From NCBI RefSeq assembly GCF_003952225.1, contig NZ_CP034437.1, positions 5,752,001 through 5,816,000 of the forward strand: 64,000 nt of DNA, read 5' to 3'. Under the pieces are notes generated by a model that saw only the letters and a list, made by a program, of their open reading frames with translations, searched no databases and was not told where the DNA came from. This DNA is from Paenibacillus albus. Lineage in GTDB: Bacteria; Bacillota; Bacilli; Paenibacillales; Paenibacillaceae. The position numbers were made by a program, and so were the translations under genes. Positions 52,371-61,650 of the stretch are shown one piece after another; within the stretch, counting starts at the first letter, position 1; each line of letters starts with the position of its first letter.

Positions 52371-53581
52371 TTAAGCCAGCACTTTAATGGTATAAACCAC
52401 GTTATTGATAATCGTAAGCTCAACGGCATGTCCGTTAACGAGCTTCGTCGCATCGCCAACGATTGCAAAATCAGGAGAAACATTAAGCACAAGCGCTTGT
52501 GTCGAACCATTAGTAGTTTGCGTGATCGACACAGTTGCAACATGGCCTTGTGCATCCACGGAGAACGAGTTGAAGCCGCCAACTTGCGTAGTTACCGCAG
52601 GCTGCTGAGCTGCCAGCTTCGTTACTTCGATGAACACAACTTTACCGTTGTATGTGCGCACAAGCACTTCATCGCCGGCTTTCAGCGCAGTTGCTGCTAC
52701 CTTCACGTTATCACGGAAAATAAATACGTTTGAATCAAGCGTCAGCGCAACTTCCTTGTTGTCCGGTTTCACAACGACGATTGCATTGCCCGAAGCTGCT
52801 GCTTTCAGCTTGCCTGTAATTGCTGCTGCATCATTCTCATTCTCAGGCAGCTGCTCATCCGTACGGCCAAGCAAGGCAGCCAGCTCAGCGCGAGTAACTT
52901 GTTGGTTCGGACGGAATGTGCCATCTTCGTAGCCTGTGATCAGACCTTTCTCGATTGCAACCGCAACGTAACCAACAGAGCCTGCCGGAATTTTGTCCGC
53001 GTCTTTGAAGTCGAGGTGGGAGTTCACTTTAGCTTTCGCTTCTGCATCCAGACCCATCGCTTTCACGAGCAGCGTTGCCGCGAACAGACGAGTTGCAGGC
53101 TTGTCCGCTTGGATATCCGTATCTGTCTCCGTGAACAGATCCTTCTCAAGCGCAACTGCTACATAGCCGACAGCCCAAGGGTACTTCTTCACAAGCTGGT
53201 CAGCATCCTTGAAGTTAAGCTTCGTGCTCATCTCCGCTGTCGATTCCGCTTGATCCTTCAGTCCCATCAGACGGACAGCTGCAACGATGGATTCAATGCG
53301 CGTAATCTTCTGCTGCGGCTTGAACGTGCCGTCTTCATAGCCGTTGAATACGCCTTTGGAAGCCAGGCGGATGATGTACTCAAGCGCCCATTTCAGATCC
53401 TTCTCGTCTTTGAACTGAAGGTTGATCTCATGTTTGTTTTTATCTTTTTACCTTGATTGTCGTTGTCTTGGTTACCATGGCCTTTGTCATTGCCATGTGC
53501 AAATGCGCTGCCTGCGCCACCTGCCAAAGTTAGTAATGCTACGGACGTAATTGCCGCCTTTCTCAAAATGGCTGTTTTCAT
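52371..53581 (-). pseudogene. SLH-domain surface protein interrupted by a -1 frameshift
   Basis: The 5' part (53581 to about 53445) encodes a signal peptide MKTAILRKAAITSVALLTLAG...AFAHG and a Gly/Asp/Asn linker, then runs out of frame. The following frame, without a start of its own, continues with SLH domain 1 (DLKWALEYIIRLASKG...DGTFKPQQKITRIES), domain 2 (YPWAVGYVAVALEKDLF...PATRLFAATLL) and domain 3 (SVGYVAVAIEKGLITGYEDGTFRPNQQVTRAELAALLG), then a ~130-residue beta-rich C-terminus. One extra A in the A5 run complementary to 53445-53449 would restore a ~404-residue protein. Sequencing error, slippage-based switching and true inactivation cannot be told apart here. Confidence 0.85.
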
Positions 53582-53756
53582 GGTGTGCCACTCTCCTCGC
53601 GAATACGGTCATTGCCGTTTTTTTACTTTCGCTCATACCGTTCGGGGAGGAGTAACGAATTTCAGGGGGTGTTTACCAAAAAAAACGATTTCATTCGGCA
53701 AAATATGCAATATTCAGACCCCGAAAAACCAGTCAAAAAGCCAGCTAGAATGCGGA

Positions 53757-54599
53757 TTACGCCTGCTCTGAAGCCGAGTATGCGAGTGGGAAATATTCAT
53801 TGTTAAACAGGTCGCCTTGTTTCGGACGAGGACCGAGCAAACGGATGTTATCGACGTTCTGTTTCTTCTCGTAAGCCATGCCTTTAGGGAAATAATGGCC
53901 AACGACGCACAAGCGCGGATCATTCGAGAAGTTCTGACGCGAGCCGTGAATCGTAAGCGAATGGTGGAAGCTTACTTGTCCTGCTTTTAGAATCAGCGGT
54001 TCTTCACGCCATGGCTTCGCTTCTACTTCCATCTGTCTCTTCACGGCTTCCAGCTCCTCGTTGAAGAAACCATCCGAGTTGAGCAGCCCCCACTTGTGCG
54101 AGCCAGGAATGACCGACATGCAGCCATTGTTCAAATCTGTATCTTGCAGCGCTACCCAAGCGGTAACGAGGTTCGTTGTATCCGTGCATTGCCAGTACAT
54201 GTAGTCTTGGTGCCAGCCGACATTGCCGGCAGAAGTCTGCTCGCCTTTGCCTGTACCTGGTTTGTAGATCACTTGGTCATACCAGACACGCGCTTCTTCC
54301 GAGTTCATCAGGTTCGCTGCCAGTTTGCCGAGCTTCGGACTCGTAACCGCGTTCTTCACAACATCGTTAATCCACCAAGCGTTATCGATCTTCCGAAGGC
54401 GGTTTGGCTTGTCATCCGGTTTCCACTCCCAGAGCGGGAATCCGTCGCCGTCATAATCAAGCGTCCAGATGCGGTCATGTGCTGCACGCATTTCGGCAAC
54501 TTCCTCCGCTGTAAACACAATATCGCTCACCCAATAACCGTTTTCCTCGTAAAATTCCTGTGCTGCTTTCTCTTGCTCTTGCGTCATGTTATTCAACAT
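53757..54599 (-). CDS. phytanoyl-CoA dioxygenase (PhyH) family protein
   Basis: 280 residues with the Fe(II)/2-oxoglutarate facial triad pattern: GWHQDYMYW (His-x-Asp) and the distal His in LTIHGSRQNFS, followed by the Arg of DPRLCVVGHYF likely to bind 2-oxoglutarate. N-terminal EQEKAAQEFYEENGYWVSDIVFTAEE is typical of the family. It probably hydroxylates a small molecule; the substrate is unknown. AAAGGAG precedes ATG 54599. Transcribed divergently from an AraC regulator, 135 bases away, which likely controls it. Confidence 0.9.
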   Translation of the reverse strand: MLNNMTQEQEKAAQEFYEENGYWVSDIVFTAEEVAEMRAAHDRIWTLDYDGDGFPLWEWKPDDKPNRLRKIDNAWWINDVVKNAVTSPKLGKLAANLMNSEEARVWYDQVIYKPGTGKGEQTSAGNVGWHQDYMYWQCTDTTNLVTAWVALQDTDLNNGCMSVIPGSHKWGLLNSDGFFNEELEAVKRQMEVEAKPWREEPLILKAGQVSFHHSLTIHGSRQNFSNDPRLCVVGHYFPKGMAYEKKQNVDNIRLLGPRPKQGDLFNNEYFPLAYSASEQA

Positions 54600-54671
54600 T
54601 TATTTTCTCGCTCCTTTGTTATGTGTTTGTATATCCATGCATTCACTATAACGCTTATAGCTTGATCTTGA

Positions 54672-54700
54672 TTGTAAAAGAATGAATCCATTTGTATAAT
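54672..54700 (+). promoter_or_regulatory. sigma-A promoter of the AraC gene
   Basis: TTGTAA, 17 bases, TATAAT (54695-54700), 34 bases before the start codon, in the divergent intergenic region. Confidence 0.65.
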
Positions 54701-54734
54701 TGTAAGATCATTGATTGGAGAGTGAAATATCGGC

Positions 54735-55574
54735 ATGGGAAACAGCCTTCTTCTTCCAAAGCTTGAATCCTTAATCCAGCTGGTCGACAGCAATTGGAAT
54801 CATATCCGCATTCACTCCTGCGGCTTCTGGGAGAACCGCGGCTGGAACGGGCCTGGACGTATGTTCGAGTTCACCTATTTGGTTAGCGGCAATATCCACT
54901 TGCAGCAGGACCGGCATCAGGTTGATGTCAGGCAAGGCGACCTGCTCTTTGTACAGGACACACTTCGCAACAGTTCGTGTTCAGACGGCGACTTCGAGCT
55001 TTATTATATTGGCTTCTATGCGGAAAAGCCGGAGCTGGCCGATGCGATCCGTGATCTGTTTACACAGCTAGAGCTTGATACGAGGCCGCTTCAGCTGCAA
55101 GGGCTGCAGCAGGATTTTCGCTCCATTATGGCGGATCTCAGCTTCGGACGACATGATTCCGTACTGGTAAAACAGCATTTTCTGCATGTGCTTGTCCGTA
55201 TCTATCACGGCATCGTGCAAACCGGACGGAGTGCACATGAGCGGCTCATTCACGCGGTTATTAATGATCTGCACGAGCTATGTCGGTCTGAGCAGAAGAT
55301 TAAGCTTGGCGATGTGGCAGCACGTTATTCGCTTAATGAACGTTACCTCAATCACCGGTTTAAGCAGGAAACCGGTGTCACGATCGGTAACTATATTACG
55401 GCAATTCGCGTCGAACACGCCAAGCGGCTGCTTGAGACGACCGCAATGCCGATCACAACTATTGCGCATGCAACGGGCTTCTACGACGGCGCACACTTCA
55501 GCCGCACGTTCAAAAGTAAGGAAGGCATTTCGCCGCAGGAATATCGCGCTCTGCAGCAGGGGATCCCTCAGTAG
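54735..55574 (+). CDS. AraC family transcriptional regulator
   Basis: 279 residues. The N-terminal cupin (FEFTYLVSGNIHLQQDRHQVDVRQGDLLFVQD) binds an effector and the C-terminal helix-turn-helix pair (LGDVAARYSLNERYLNHRFKQETGV and ITTIAHATGFYDGAHFSRTFKSKEGISPQEYR) binds DNA. Its divergent neighbour is the PhyH-type dioxygenase gene, a common pairing in Paenibacillus-type genomes, so it is the likely regulator of that gene. Confidence 0.92.
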   Translation: MGNSLLLPKLESLIQLVDSNWNHIRIHSCGFWENRGWNGPGRMFEFTYLVSGNIHLQQDRHQVDVRQGDLLFVQDTLRNSSCSDGDFELYYIGFYAEKPELADAIRDLFTQLELDTRPLQLQGLQQDFRSIMADLSFGRHDSVLVKQHFLHVLVRIYHGIVQTGRSAHERLIHAVINDLHELCRSEQKIKLGDVAARYSLNERYLNHRFKQETGVTIGNYITAIRVEHAKRLLETTAMPITTIAHATGFYDGAHFSRTFKSKEGISPQEYRALQQGIPQ

Positions 55575-55688
55575 GAAGAGGCGTGTGAGCAAGATAACAA
55601 GGCTGCAAGGCGAAAAGGTGCAACATCTCAGATTCCATTACGTCAAGGAAAATGAAGCCATTCCAAGCGTCTAACCACGGAGGTTATT

Positions 55689-56159
55689 ATGAATAAAATC
55701 ATGCTCGCTCTATGCATCCTTGCTGTGTTTCTATCTGCTTGCTCTTCAGGCGACTCGCAGGATCAGAAGTCGGAACAGATGGGGGATCAGAAACCTGTAC
55801 TGATCGTTGATCGGAATGATCCGCTGCATAATTTGGCCGATGCACCGTTTCATGCGGACGTCTCAGAAGCCGCGCAAATCGGGAAGCTTATGGCTCAGCT
55901 CAAGCAATTGCCTCCATTCCCGAAGGAAATGGTGCATTGCCCACTGGATAACGGAGTTAGCTACAAACTGACATTCAAGAACATCGACGGGGGCAATCTG
56001 GAAGCTGAAGTCACTGCAACAGGCTGCCAGCAGGTAAAAGTGGGCGAGGATAACGTGCTATGGGCGATGGAGCCGAAGGGGAAAGGGTTTCGCGCTAATC
56101 TCATGCATGTGCTTGGCATGACGGAGCAGCAGTTTGATGGGATGATGAAAACTGACTGA
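55689..56159 (+). CDS. lipoprotein of unknown function
   Basis: 156 residues. Signal peptide with lipobox (MNKIMLALCILAVFLSAC), then a compact domain with two cysteines (MVHCPLDNGVSYKLTF; EVTATGCQQVKV) that could form a disulfide. The domain reads as beta-rich: YKLTFKNIDGGNLEAEVTATG. No family named. CGGAGG precedes the ATG. It is 114 bases after the AraC gene and need not be related to it; anchored on the outer face of the membrane. Confidence 0.8.
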   Translation: MNKIMLALCILAVFLSACSSGDSQDQKSEQMGDQKPVLIVDRNDPLHNLADAPFHADVSEAAQIGKLMAQLKQLPPFPKEMVHCPLDNGVSYKLTFKNIDGGNLEAEVTATGCQQVKVGEDNVLWAMEPKGKGFRANLMHVLGMTEQQFDGMMKTD

Positions 56160-56219
56160 GTCAGCCAGCCGCACCACACCTACCACTTCCAACGCTGCCA
56201 CCACCACCGCAACCCACTT

Positions 56220-56540
56220 CACCTAGCTTCTGCGCTTATAGCGGCTTTTTCCTCTCTCGGACACCATTTGTAGCAATACGCGAGCTGAGAGAGGCTTTTT
56301 CCTCTATCAGCTCCTCATTTTCGCTATTTTCTCCAGTTTGTTGATCGGAGAGAGGCTTTTCCCGCTCTCGGGTCAGCTTTCACACCATTTCGTGTGCTGA
56401 GAGAGGCTTAATCCTCTATCAGCCAAATTTAGGAAGATTTATCTGCCGCTTTCGACGCTGAGAGATCATATATGTGCTCTCATGCTGCTTTTCACAGGTT
56501 TTCGATGCTGAGAGAACGTATGTGTTCTCCCAGCTAGTTT
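56220..56540. repeat. array of five related hairpins in a 487-base gene-free stretch
   Basis: Hairpins near GCTGAGAGAGGCTTTTTCCTCTATCAGC recur at 56284-56311, 56346-56371, 56396-56423, 56457-56485 and 56507-56534, with a half unit at about 56240. The spacing alternates around 50 and 61 bases. The GAGAGA stem and the TTTCG-containing spacers are conserved while loops vary. No open frame with an RBS spans them. The flanks 56160-56219 and 56541-56606 show nothing further. Confidence 0.8.
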
Positions 56541-56606
56541 GTTGTGCGATTTGCTCCCTGAGACATTCGTCTCAGCAGCTTCCTGTCCCGTCAAACTCCA
56601 AAAGCC

Positions 56607-56639
56607 AAAAAGGCCGAGAGCACTTACTCGCTCTCGGCC
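56607..56639 (-). terminator. intrinsic terminator of the helicase gene
   Basis: Minus strand GGCCGAGAGC - 8 bases - GCTCTCGGCC followed by TTTTT, eight bases past the stop codon. Confidence 0.95.
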
Positions 56640-56646
56640 ACTTGAA

Positions 56647-58071
56647 TTACTTTTGCTCTTCGCCTTGCTGCTTCGCTTTCAGCCACTTCGGCGCGCCTTT
56701 GTTCTTGCGCTCGCGTTCCTGCTCGCGCTTCGACTTCGTCGGCTTCGCCGCACCCGCGCCCGCGCTGCTCGGCTTGCTGCTACCCCGAGCGCCTGCGACG
56801 CCACCGGCGCTTGCGCTCGCAGCTTCGCCGCCGCTGCGCGTGCCCGCTGGCGCAGCCGCGCGAACCGCTGCCGGGCGAGCGCTGCCGCTGCCCGGCTTAC
56901 GCGCACCATCGCCGCGGCCAAAATCGCGGCCGCGCTGCTCTTCGCCGGGATTCCACAGCTTCCCGGCATACAACGTCTTCTCCTGCAGGTCGATGCCAAG
57001 CTGCTTGCGGAATTTATCCATAATGAACAGCTGGTTGCGAGTCACGATGGAAATGACCGTACCCGCTTTACCCATCCGGCCCGTCCGGCCGGAACGATGC
57101 ACATAATGATCCGCATCAAGAGCGGGATCAAGATGGACAACGAGCGGCAAATCGGCGATATCGAGCCCGCGAGCCGCAACATCCGTTGCGACAAGGAGCT
57201 GGCAGCGTCCGTCGCGGAAGCGTGCAAGCGTGGCAGCACGACGCTGCTTGTCCGCATCGCCATATAGCGTCTCAACAGTGAAGCCCTCATAGCTCAGCTT
57301 CGCTTCATAATTCGCGATTTCATCGGTTTCGTTAATGAACAGCAGCGCAGATTTTGGCTTCAGCATCCGAATGAGCCTTCTTGCCGTATCGACCTTGTCG
57401 CGACGCTCGCTTACGATAAAATAATGCAAAACCTGCTTGCCCGCCTGCTGATCCGGCGACACATCCACTCGCTGCGGATCGCGCATCCACCGCTCTTCTA
57501 CATCCGCCATCGCTTGCGGACGCGTCGCGGAGAAGAAAGCGATCTGACGATCGCGCATCATGCCGCGCAGCAGATTTTCCACCTCAACTGTGGAGCCGAG
57601 GTTGAACACCTGATCCGCCTCGTCAATAATGACGAGCCGAATTTGATGGAGCTTCAGCTTCCCGGAGTTCACAAGCTCATGTATCCGCCCCGGCGTACCG
57701 ACAACGACATGCGGATGCAGCCGGAGCTTCTCCACCTGGCGCTGCATCGACGCGCCGCCGATCAGCTGCTGCGTCTTTACCCCGATGGGCTCGCCGTAAA
57801 TTTCGGCAACACGAAAAATTTGCATCGCCAGCTCCTGCGTCGGAGCAAGCACCATTACCTGCACAGCCTGGTTGGATGTATCTACTCGCTCAAGCGCAGG
57901 CAGCATGTAAGCCAGTGTTTTGCCTGTACCTGTCTGCGATTTGGCCGACACGTCATGCCCGTCCATCAGTACCGGAATCGTAGCTGCTTGCACCGGGGTC
58001 GGCGAATCAATCTGGTTGCCTTTCAACGTTTCAATCAGCTGCGGCTGCAGCTTCAATGTTTCCCATGTCAC
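56647..58071 (-). CDS. DEAD-box RNA helicase
   Basis: 474 residues with all helicase motifs in order: Q-motif (TPVQAATIPVLM), I AKSQTGTGKT, Ia PTQELAMQ, II VIIDEADQVF, III FFSATRP, IV SALLFINETDE, V VATDVAARGLDIADL and VI HRSGRTGRMG. The ~90-residue C-terminus is rich in Arg, Gly, Ala and Ser and ends in a Lys/Glu-rich stretch, as in cold-shock or ribosome-associated helicases that use such tails to bind RNA. Start is GTG 58071 or TTG 58080; GAGGAG lies 11 bases before the GTG. Confidence 0.95.
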   Translation of the reverse strand: MTWETLKLQPQLIETLKGNQIDSPTPVQAATIPVLMDGHDVSAKSQTGTGKTLAYMLPALERVDTSNQAVQVMVLAPTQELAMQIFRVAEIYGEPIGVKTQQLIGGASMQRQVEKLRLHPHVVVGTPGRIHELVNSGKLKLHQIRLVIIDEADQVFNLGSTVEVENLLRGMMRDRQIAFFSATRPQAMADVEERWMRDPQRVDVSPDQQAGKQVLHYFIVSERRDKVDTARRLIRMLKPKSALLFINETDEIANYEAKLSYEGFTVETLYGDADKQRRAATLARFRDGRCQLLVATDVAARGLDIADLPLVVHLDPALDADHYVHRSGRTGRMGKAGTVISIVTRNQLFIMDKFRKQLGIDLQEKTLYAGKLWNPGEEQRGRDFGRGDGARKPGSGSARPAAVRAAAPAGTRSGGEAASASAGGVAGARGSSKPSSAGAGAAKPTKSKREQERERKNKGAPKWLKAKQQGEEQK

Positions 58072-58101
58072 TCTTATCAAATCTCCTCATGTTATAGCGT
58101 C

Positions 58102-58875
58102 CTATTTGCGGTTTAACCAGCGGCCTGCAATCCGATCCGCGAGCCTCGGGAACAGCCCGTAAAGCTTTATTCCAACAGAAGCCGACAAAGGCAAATCCAC
58201 CTCCGGCGTCCTGCGCTTAATCATTTGTACAATCGCTTCGGCTACCCGCTTCGGCGTCAGCATGTATCCGCGAACATTGTTCGCATACGTGCCCTCCGGG
58301 TCAGCCGTATGTAGAAAAGGCGTATCGATCGGTCCCGGATTAATCGCCGATACAGCGATATTCATCGGTGCGAGCTCTGCCCGCATCGCATTGGTCAAGC
58401 CGAGAACGGCATGCTTCGTGGCCGCGTAGCCCGATGACTTTACGGTACTCAGCTTGCCTGCCATGGAAGCGACATTAATAATATGGCCGCCGCCTTGCTT
58501 CTGCATAATCGGCAGCACTGCTTTGCTGCAGCGGACGATGCCCATATAATTCGTATCCATCATTTCGGCGAAACGCTCAACCGGAGCATCCGCAAAATGT
58601 TCAAACACACCATAGCCGGCATTGTTCAGCAGGACATCAATTCTCCCGTAATCCACTACGACTTGGTTCATCACCGCTACAATTTCTTCATCATTCGTTA
58701 CATCCAGCTTATAACAGCCATATTGACCTACAATAGAAGATGCCATTAGCTCAAGTTTGTCGAGTCTTCGCCCCGTAATGATCGGAACTGCGCCTGAAGC
58801 TGCAAGCAACCGGGCTGTTTCTGCTCCAATGCCGCTCGCCGCGCCTGTTATCAGTACAATTTTCCCATGCAACAA
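58102..58875 (-). CDS. short-chain dehydrogenase/reductase
   Basis: 257 residues, classical SDR: TGAASGIGAETARLLAASGA (cofactor), LLNNAGYGVFEHF, the active-site Ser-Tyr-Lys in SSGYAATKHA, and NPGPIDTPFL. Probably NADP-dependent and cytoplasmic; substrate unknown. The open frame extends to 58923, but TTG 58875 follows AAGGTG by 6 bases and gives a normal SDR N-terminus. It lies 30 bases upstream of the helicase gene and may be co-transcribed with it. Confidence 0.9.
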   Translation of the reverse strand: MLHGKIVLITGAASGIGAETARLLAASGAVPIITGRRLDKLELMASSIVGQYGCYKLDVTNDEEIVAVMNQVVVDYGRIDVLLNNAGYGVFEHFADAPVERFAEMMDTNYMGIVRCSKAVLPIMQKQGGGHIINVASMAGKLSTVKSSGYAATKHAVLGLTNAMRAELAPMNIAVSAINPGPIDTPFLHTADPEGTYANNVRGYMLTPKRVAEAIVQMIKRRTPEVDLPLSASVGIKLYGLFPRLADRIAGRWLNRK

Positions 58876-58939
58876 TCGAATCACCTTAGCTTTCAGTTTA
58901 CTGCAACCGATGCAATTAGGCAAAATATGCCCGAATACG

Positions 58940-58962
58940 AAAAAAAGCTCCCCCGGGAGCTT
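58940..58962 (-). terminator. intrinsic terminator of the CheX gene
   Basis: Minus strand AAGCTCCCGGGGGAGCTT followed by TTTTT, directly after the stop codon of the gene at 58971. Confidence 0.85.
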
Positions 58963-58970
58963 GACTCGTG

Positions 58971-59432
58971 TTACGATGCAATTAGCACTTGAATATCAAG
59001 CTCTCCAATGCCATCCATAATTAGTGGAATCGTTAACGCCTTCGAAGCATTGAAGCCTGCAGTTTGCGCGGAGTGAAGCACCTTAGGAGGTGTAATATCT
59101 ACCCGTACGCCTTGGTTGAACAGCATTGTGCTGGCATTGCCGCTGATCATATTACCAAGCTCGGAGATTGCGCTCTTGCCCATTTCATCCATCTCTGCTA
59201 TTACGAAGCCGCCCATCATCGCGGACACCATTTTGAGCGCTACTTCCTCGCTTAGGCCAAATACGATATCGCCATTCATCTGACCGTTAATGCCGATCTG
59301 AATCCATATGTAATTCTCGACAAATTTAACTTCCTTTACGCCGAGCTGGCCAGTCGAAGGTTTAATCTGAATCAATTGTTCTATAACAATCTTAGCGGAC
59401 TCTAGAAAGGGATTAATATATTCGGCCTTCAT
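58971..59432 (-). CDS. cheX: CheX-type chemotaxis phosphatase
   Basis: 153 residues of the CheC/CheX/FliY class. The dephosphorylation motif E-x-x-N is visible in AISELGNMISGNAST, with upstream WIQIGINGQMNGDIVFGLSEEVALKMVSAMMG. Such proteins remove phosphate from CheY-P and so tune flagellar reversal. No other chemotaxis gene is in the window. Length fits CheX. Some relatives act outside chemotaxis, so the target is uncertain. Confidence 0.88.
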   Translation of the reverse strand: MKAEYINPFLESAKIVIEQLIQIKPSTGQLGVKEVKFVENYIWIQIGINGQMNGDIVFGLSEEVALKMVSAMMGGFVIAEMDEMGKSAISELGNMISGNASTMLFNQGVRVDITPPKVLHSAQTAGFNASKALTIPLIMDGIGELDIQVLIAS

Positions 59433-59586
59433 GTGGGTGTAGCGCCCCTTTTCGACTTAATTCGATTGCTTTCTTCGTTACAACTGATTATACAAGATAT
59501 GCTAGGTCAAGTATACTACTCAATTCCGTGAAAATTTTAAACTTTTAAAGCGAATCACGAACAATAGAGTCCTTAGGAGGATTGAC

Positions 59587-60588
59587 GTGCCGAATATTTG
59601 GACGCATTTCTTATTCGGGCAGAAGTGCCTGCAGGAGATTGGGGAAACGAGCTTGATCTCGGCTCCGCACCTGGAACGAATGTTTAATATGGGCTGCCAA
59701 GGTCCTGACTTTCTGTTCTACCACAACTTCCTGCCATGGAAAAAAGATCCCCGCATGAACTTACTAGGATCAGAGATGCATCAGCATCACTGCGGGGAAG
59801 TCATTATGGATATGCTGGATACCCTCGAAGGACAAGCGGCGCCGCAATCGAAGCAGGAGCCTGCGCTTGTCTATGCGCTTGGCTTCTTGCTTCATCATCT
59901 GCTAGATCGAGTGATGCACCCGTATGTGTTCAGCCGCTCCGGCTCACGCAAATGGGATCACCAACGGTTCGAAATCATGATGGACACCTTGATTGCGCGG
60001 AAGCTGCATGGAGTTGAAACGTGGAAAACCGAGGTTTGGAAGGAAATCGATATTCGCGGAGAGCTGCCGACGTTAATTGTGAATGCATTCGAGCAAATTG
60101 CAGCCGTTCATTATCCAGCGCTTGCGGCGCGAATCAGCCGTGAAGACTGGCGTGATGCAATGCGTGACATGGTCGCGGCGCAGAAGCTATTTTATGATCC
60201 AACAGGCATGAAACGACTGTTCACATTCGGTCAGATCGATCCGTTCGTATTTAAGCGCGAGCTGCCGCCACTCGATATATTGAACGACAGCAATCGCCCT
60301 TGGCTAGATCCGACTGACGGCAAAACCTTACATACGGAAAGCGTCTGGGATTTGTGGAACCTCGCGATGGAAGAAGCTCTTCCTGTGGTGCGCGCCGTCC
60401 TTCATTGGCTTCGGACCGACGATTCTTCGCAGCCGGAGCTAACCCGCGAAGCCCCTTCCCGGTATCAGCTGCGGGAAGAGGCAGCTCAACTGATCGGCAA
60501 CCGATCTTACGAAACGGGCCTGCCTTGCGAGAGCATGGCCGCCATTCGATACGAAGATCCAATCTGGCCGTCGTCGATATCGCTATGA
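59587..60588 (+). CDS. zinc-dependent phospholipase C-type protein
   Basis: 333 residues. The N-terminal ~190 residues match the zinc phospholipase C / S1-P1 type helical domain: WTHFLFGQKCLQEIG, GCQGPDFLFYHNFLPW, MHQHHCGEVIMDML and GFLLHHLLDRVMHPYVF provide the conserved His/Asp metal ligands. No signal peptide is present, so it is likely cytoplasmic, unlike secreted phospholipase C. GTG 59587 is preceded by TTAGGAGG. It converges with the HRDC gene, the two overlapping by six bases. Confidence 0.85.
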   Translation: MPNIWTHFLFGQKCLQEIGETSLISAPHLERMFNMGCQGPDFLFYHNFLPWKKDPRMNLLGSEMHQHHCGEVIMDMLDTLEGQAAPQSKQEPALVYALGFLLHHLLDRVMHPYVFSRSGSRKWDHQRFEIMMDTLIARKLHGVETWKTEVWKEIDIRGELPTLIVNAFEQIAAVHYPALAARISREDWRDAMRDMVAAQKLFYDPTGMKRLFTFGQIDPFVFKRELPPLDILNDSNRPWLDPTDGKTLHTESVWDLWNLAMEEALPVVRAVLHWLRTDDSSQPELTREAPSRYQLREEAAQLIGNRSYETGLPCESMAAIRYEDPIWPSSISL

Positions 60589-61578
60589 CACTTGGCTGCT
60601 CTTCGTGCGGCGGTATCGCAGACGCAAGAGCCTCAAGCGATCATATAGCAGATCGATCGTTTTCCCCCTTCCCTGCATCGTTTCCTCTCCATAAACCTGA
60701 TGAAGAACAGGCTTCAAGTAACGGTCGCCGATCGTGAGCAGCGCATCCCACAATTGCTGCTGCTCCGCTGGCGGGATTTGGCTCAGCTCCCTCTCAATCA
60801 ACGGTTCCATATCGTAGCCCTCTGTCTCCAGCTTCTCAATGCGATCCATGAGATCTCTTCTCGGCAGCTCCACCTCTGCTAGCAGCTCGTCGATGTTCTT
60901 GCCTTCAGCAATAGCTTGGAGCAGCGCTCGCTTCTGGTGCTGTCGCTCCATCAGCAGCTTGTACTTATTCTCCTTCTGCTTGTAGATCCAACCCGTATAC
61001 TGCTTTGGGTCCAGCGCTTCTGCCACCCAATTGAGCGGAAAATGCGTCTGACGCTCGAACTTCTGCGTAATCGCCAGCACATCCTCACCGTAAGCTGCCT
61101 GCCGAGTTTCTCCCCAGCCAGGAATTTGCAGAAGCTCCTCCGCTTGCTGCGGAACGTAGCTGCTAATCATCCAAAGCATCCGGTTCGTCGCCACAAGGTA
61201 AGCGGATTTCTTTGCTGTAATCGCTGCCTTTCTGCGCCATTCCCGCAGCGCTTCGAAGATCTCTTCATTCGGATTCGTCTCGCCATAGCATTGAATCATG
61301 GAATAGAGACTGCCATCATCCAAGCTGCGGCGCTCCTCAAGCATTCCGTCAATGATCGGCGTATATCCTTCCCCCATACGAACGGCAACGCCGTGCCGAA
61401 ATGCGGTAATCATCTCCTCCCATGATCCTCCTTCGAACCAGACCGATTGCTCCTCGGCTGCCGCGACCGTCCAAATGACGGACCAAACGCCATTTTGCTC
61501 GCAGATAGATAGCTGCGCTTGATCTACCTCACGGTCTGATCCCACTTTCTCAAACGTGTTCAAAAATACGATGTGCAT
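60583..61578 (-). CDS. HRDC domain-containing protein
   Basis: 331 residues. The middle part (about 140-205: KKSAYLVATNRMLWMISSYVPQQAEELLQIPGWG...YGEDVLAITQKF) is an HRDC helical domain, as found at the ends of RecQ helicases and RNase D. The N-terminal ~100 residues are an unrecognised mixed domain, and the C-terminal part is helical and charged. Without a helicase or nuclease domain it may be a nucleic-acid-binding accessory. GGAGGTG precedes the ATG. An isolated promoter and hairpin lie just upstream (61651-61753), so its expression may be attenuated. Confidence 0.82.
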   Translation of the reverse strand: MHIVFLNTFEKVGSDREVDQAQLSICEQNGVWSVIWTVAAAEEQSVWFEGGSWEEMITAFRHGVAVRMGEGYTPIIDGMLEERRSLDDGSLYSMIQCYGETNPNEEIFEALREWRRKAAITAKKSAYLVATNRMLWMISSYVPQQAEELLQIPGWGETRQAAYGEDVLAITQKFERQTHFPLNWVAEALDPKQYTGWIYKQKENKYKLLMERQHQKRALLQAIAEGKNIDELLAEVELPRRDLMDRIEKLETEGYDMEPLIERELSQIPPAEQQQLWDALLTIGDRYLKPVLHQVYGEETMQGRGKTIDLLYDRLRLLRLRYRRTKSSQVS

Positions 61579-61650
61579 GCAGGTACACCTCCATTTGTAG
61601 TATCATCTCGGGTAGCGTAAGGTGCATCGCACGACCGGCCGCCGCACAAC

